A stretch of DNA of 6,315 nucleotides, taken from NCBI GenBank assembly GCA_902478985.1, contig CABSNH010000092.1, forward strand, positions 1-6,315, given 5' to 3'. Positions 6,105-6,315 of this stretch are shown in pieces. This DNA is from an uncultured Collinsella sp. Lineage in GTDB: Bacteria; Actinomycetota; Coriobacteriia; Coriobacteriales; Coriobacteriaceae. The position numbers and the translations under genes were made by a program. The notes under the pieces are model-generated. The model was not told where the DNA came from and made no database searches. It was given only the letters and a program-made list of their open reading frames with translations. Position 1 is the first letter of the stretch; the number at the start of each line of letters is the position of its first letter.

Positions 6105-6203
6105 AAACGCCCCTAAGCGAGCAAGGTGACGTGAAATGAAAGGGCGCTGACCTTCTGGTCGCGCCCTTGAAATTGAACGTCAGATTGCCGCTTAGGGGCG
6201 TTT
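6105..6203. repeat. 99-nt nested hairpin, possible miniature inverted-repeat element or structured RNA
   Basis: AAACGCCCCTAAGCG (6105-6119) is perfectly complementary to CGCTTAGGGGCGTTT (6189-6203). Inside, GCAA (6121-6124) pairs with TTGC (6185-6188), TGACGT (6127-6132) with ACGTCA (6177-6182), and AAGGGCGC (6140-6147) with GCGCCCTT (6161-6168). GACC-TTCT-GGTC (6149-6160) closes the tip. CAGCG occurs on both sides (6099-6103 and 6205-6209), each one base from the arm, and could be a target duplication. There is no transposase and no room for one, so a non-autonomous element, a small RNA or a large bidirectional terminator are all possible. Confidence 0.55.
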
Positions 6204-6216
6204 GCAGCGTCGAGCA

Positions 6217-6244
6217 GTTGCGGCGTTTGGTAAAACGCCGCAAC
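6217..6244 (-). terminator. Perfect 12-bp hairpin after the minus-strand gene
   Basis: GTTGCGGCGTTT and AAACGCCGCAAC pair perfectly around a 4-nt loop. On the minus strand the stem starts 3 nt after the TAG of the edge gene, the position expected of a terminator. No long T-run follows on either strand, so termination may be weak or factor-assisted. Confidence 0.55.
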
Positions 6245-6247
6245 TCC

Positions 6248-6315
6248 CTAGCTCATCATGGCATTCATCATCTCGTTGGTTGCGGAATCGTCAGCAGACC
6301 ACTCGCCGTCGTCAT
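6248..6315 (-). CDS. C-terminal end of an unidentified minus-strand protein (start outside window)
   Basis: Read on the minus strand from the window edge, 21 complete codons lead to a TAG at 6250-6248. The visible peptide is acidic, starting DDGEWSADDS and ending in a methionine-rich NEMMNAMMS. I do not recognise the family. Support for a real gene is that codon use fits the rest of the window, the frame runs into the edge without a stop, and a perfect 12-bp hairpin begins 3 nt after the stop, as expected for a gene end. A competing plus-strand reading from ATG 6258 is also open to the edge, but it has no ribosome binding site. The gene would be convergent with the phosphatase gene. Confidence 0.55.
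   Translation of the reverse strand, partial: DDGEWSADDSATNEMMNAMMS

Larger units (their letters stand above)
5738..6247. other. 510-bp convergent intergenic region filled with palindromic repeats
   Basis: This gene-free stretch separates the phosphatase gene from the minus-strand edge gene. Nearly all of it from 5779 on belongs to the repeat units listed individually; the parts left over are 5751-5777, 5949-5975 and 6072-6098, in which I see nothing clear. No tRNA, rRNA or transposase is visible. Short open frames on both strands run through the repeats but have no ribosome binding sites. Confidence 0.75.

Noticed and set aside
5796..6116. Possible 106-residue plus-strand protein in the intergenic region
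   Set aside because: It runs through the 62-bp and 48-bp repeats, its residues reflect the repeats, and it has no ribosome binding site. Proteins like this are usually annotation artefacts of repeats.
6258..6315. Plus-strand gene starting at ATG 6258
   Set aside because: There is no ribosome binding site, and the ATG sits just after a hairpin. The minus-strand reading has a stop placed directly before a terminator-like hairpin and better composition.

Overview
The window is high-GC bacterial DNA, with codons rich in G and C at third positions. It holds the end of a [NiFe]-hydrogenase maturation locus, a HAD phosphatase gene, and an unusually palindrome-dense convergent intergenic region. The protein types, base composition and style of intergenic repeats suggest an anaerobic actinobacterium of the Coriobacteriia, possibly Collinsella. 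This is inference from recall; there is no rRNA or other marker in the window.

Bases 2-4944 (+ strand) carry hypF (5' end outside the window), hypC, hypD and hypE. Together these cover making and placing the Fe(CN)2CO group of the [NiFe] active site. HypF turns carbamoyl phosphate into a carbamoyl group on the C-terminal Cys of HypE, HypE dehydrates it to a thiocyanate, and the HypC-HypD complex receives the cyanide on iron. hypC and hypD overlap by one base (TAGTG). hypE is separated from hypD by 213 bp that contains a 10-bp hairpin just after the hypD stop and a nested ~92-nt imperfect hairpin. The nickel-insertion genes hypA and hypB and the hydrogenase itself are not in the window.

Bases 5069-5737 (+) encode a phosphoglycolate-phosphatase-like HAD hydrolase with all its catalytic motifs. 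It lies 124 bp downstream of hypE and probably has a housekeeping, metabolite-repair role rather than a hydrogenase role.

Bases 5738-6247 contain no convincing gene. They hold a chain of structured repeats: three palindromes in exact 62-bp register (14-nt arm, 18-nt loop, 14-nt arm, 16-nt spacer), a pair of 48-bp units with alternating GTGTCCCT and ACGTCCCC boxes, a 99-nt nested hairpin flanked by a possible 5-bp duplication, and a perfect 12-bp hairpin. The last hairpin lies immediately after the stop codon of a minus-strand gene whose final 21 codons (6248-6315) enter the window. The tract therefore lies between two convergent genes. I see no new enzymatic or defence system; the novel-looking material is the repeat tract and the hypD-hypE spacer.
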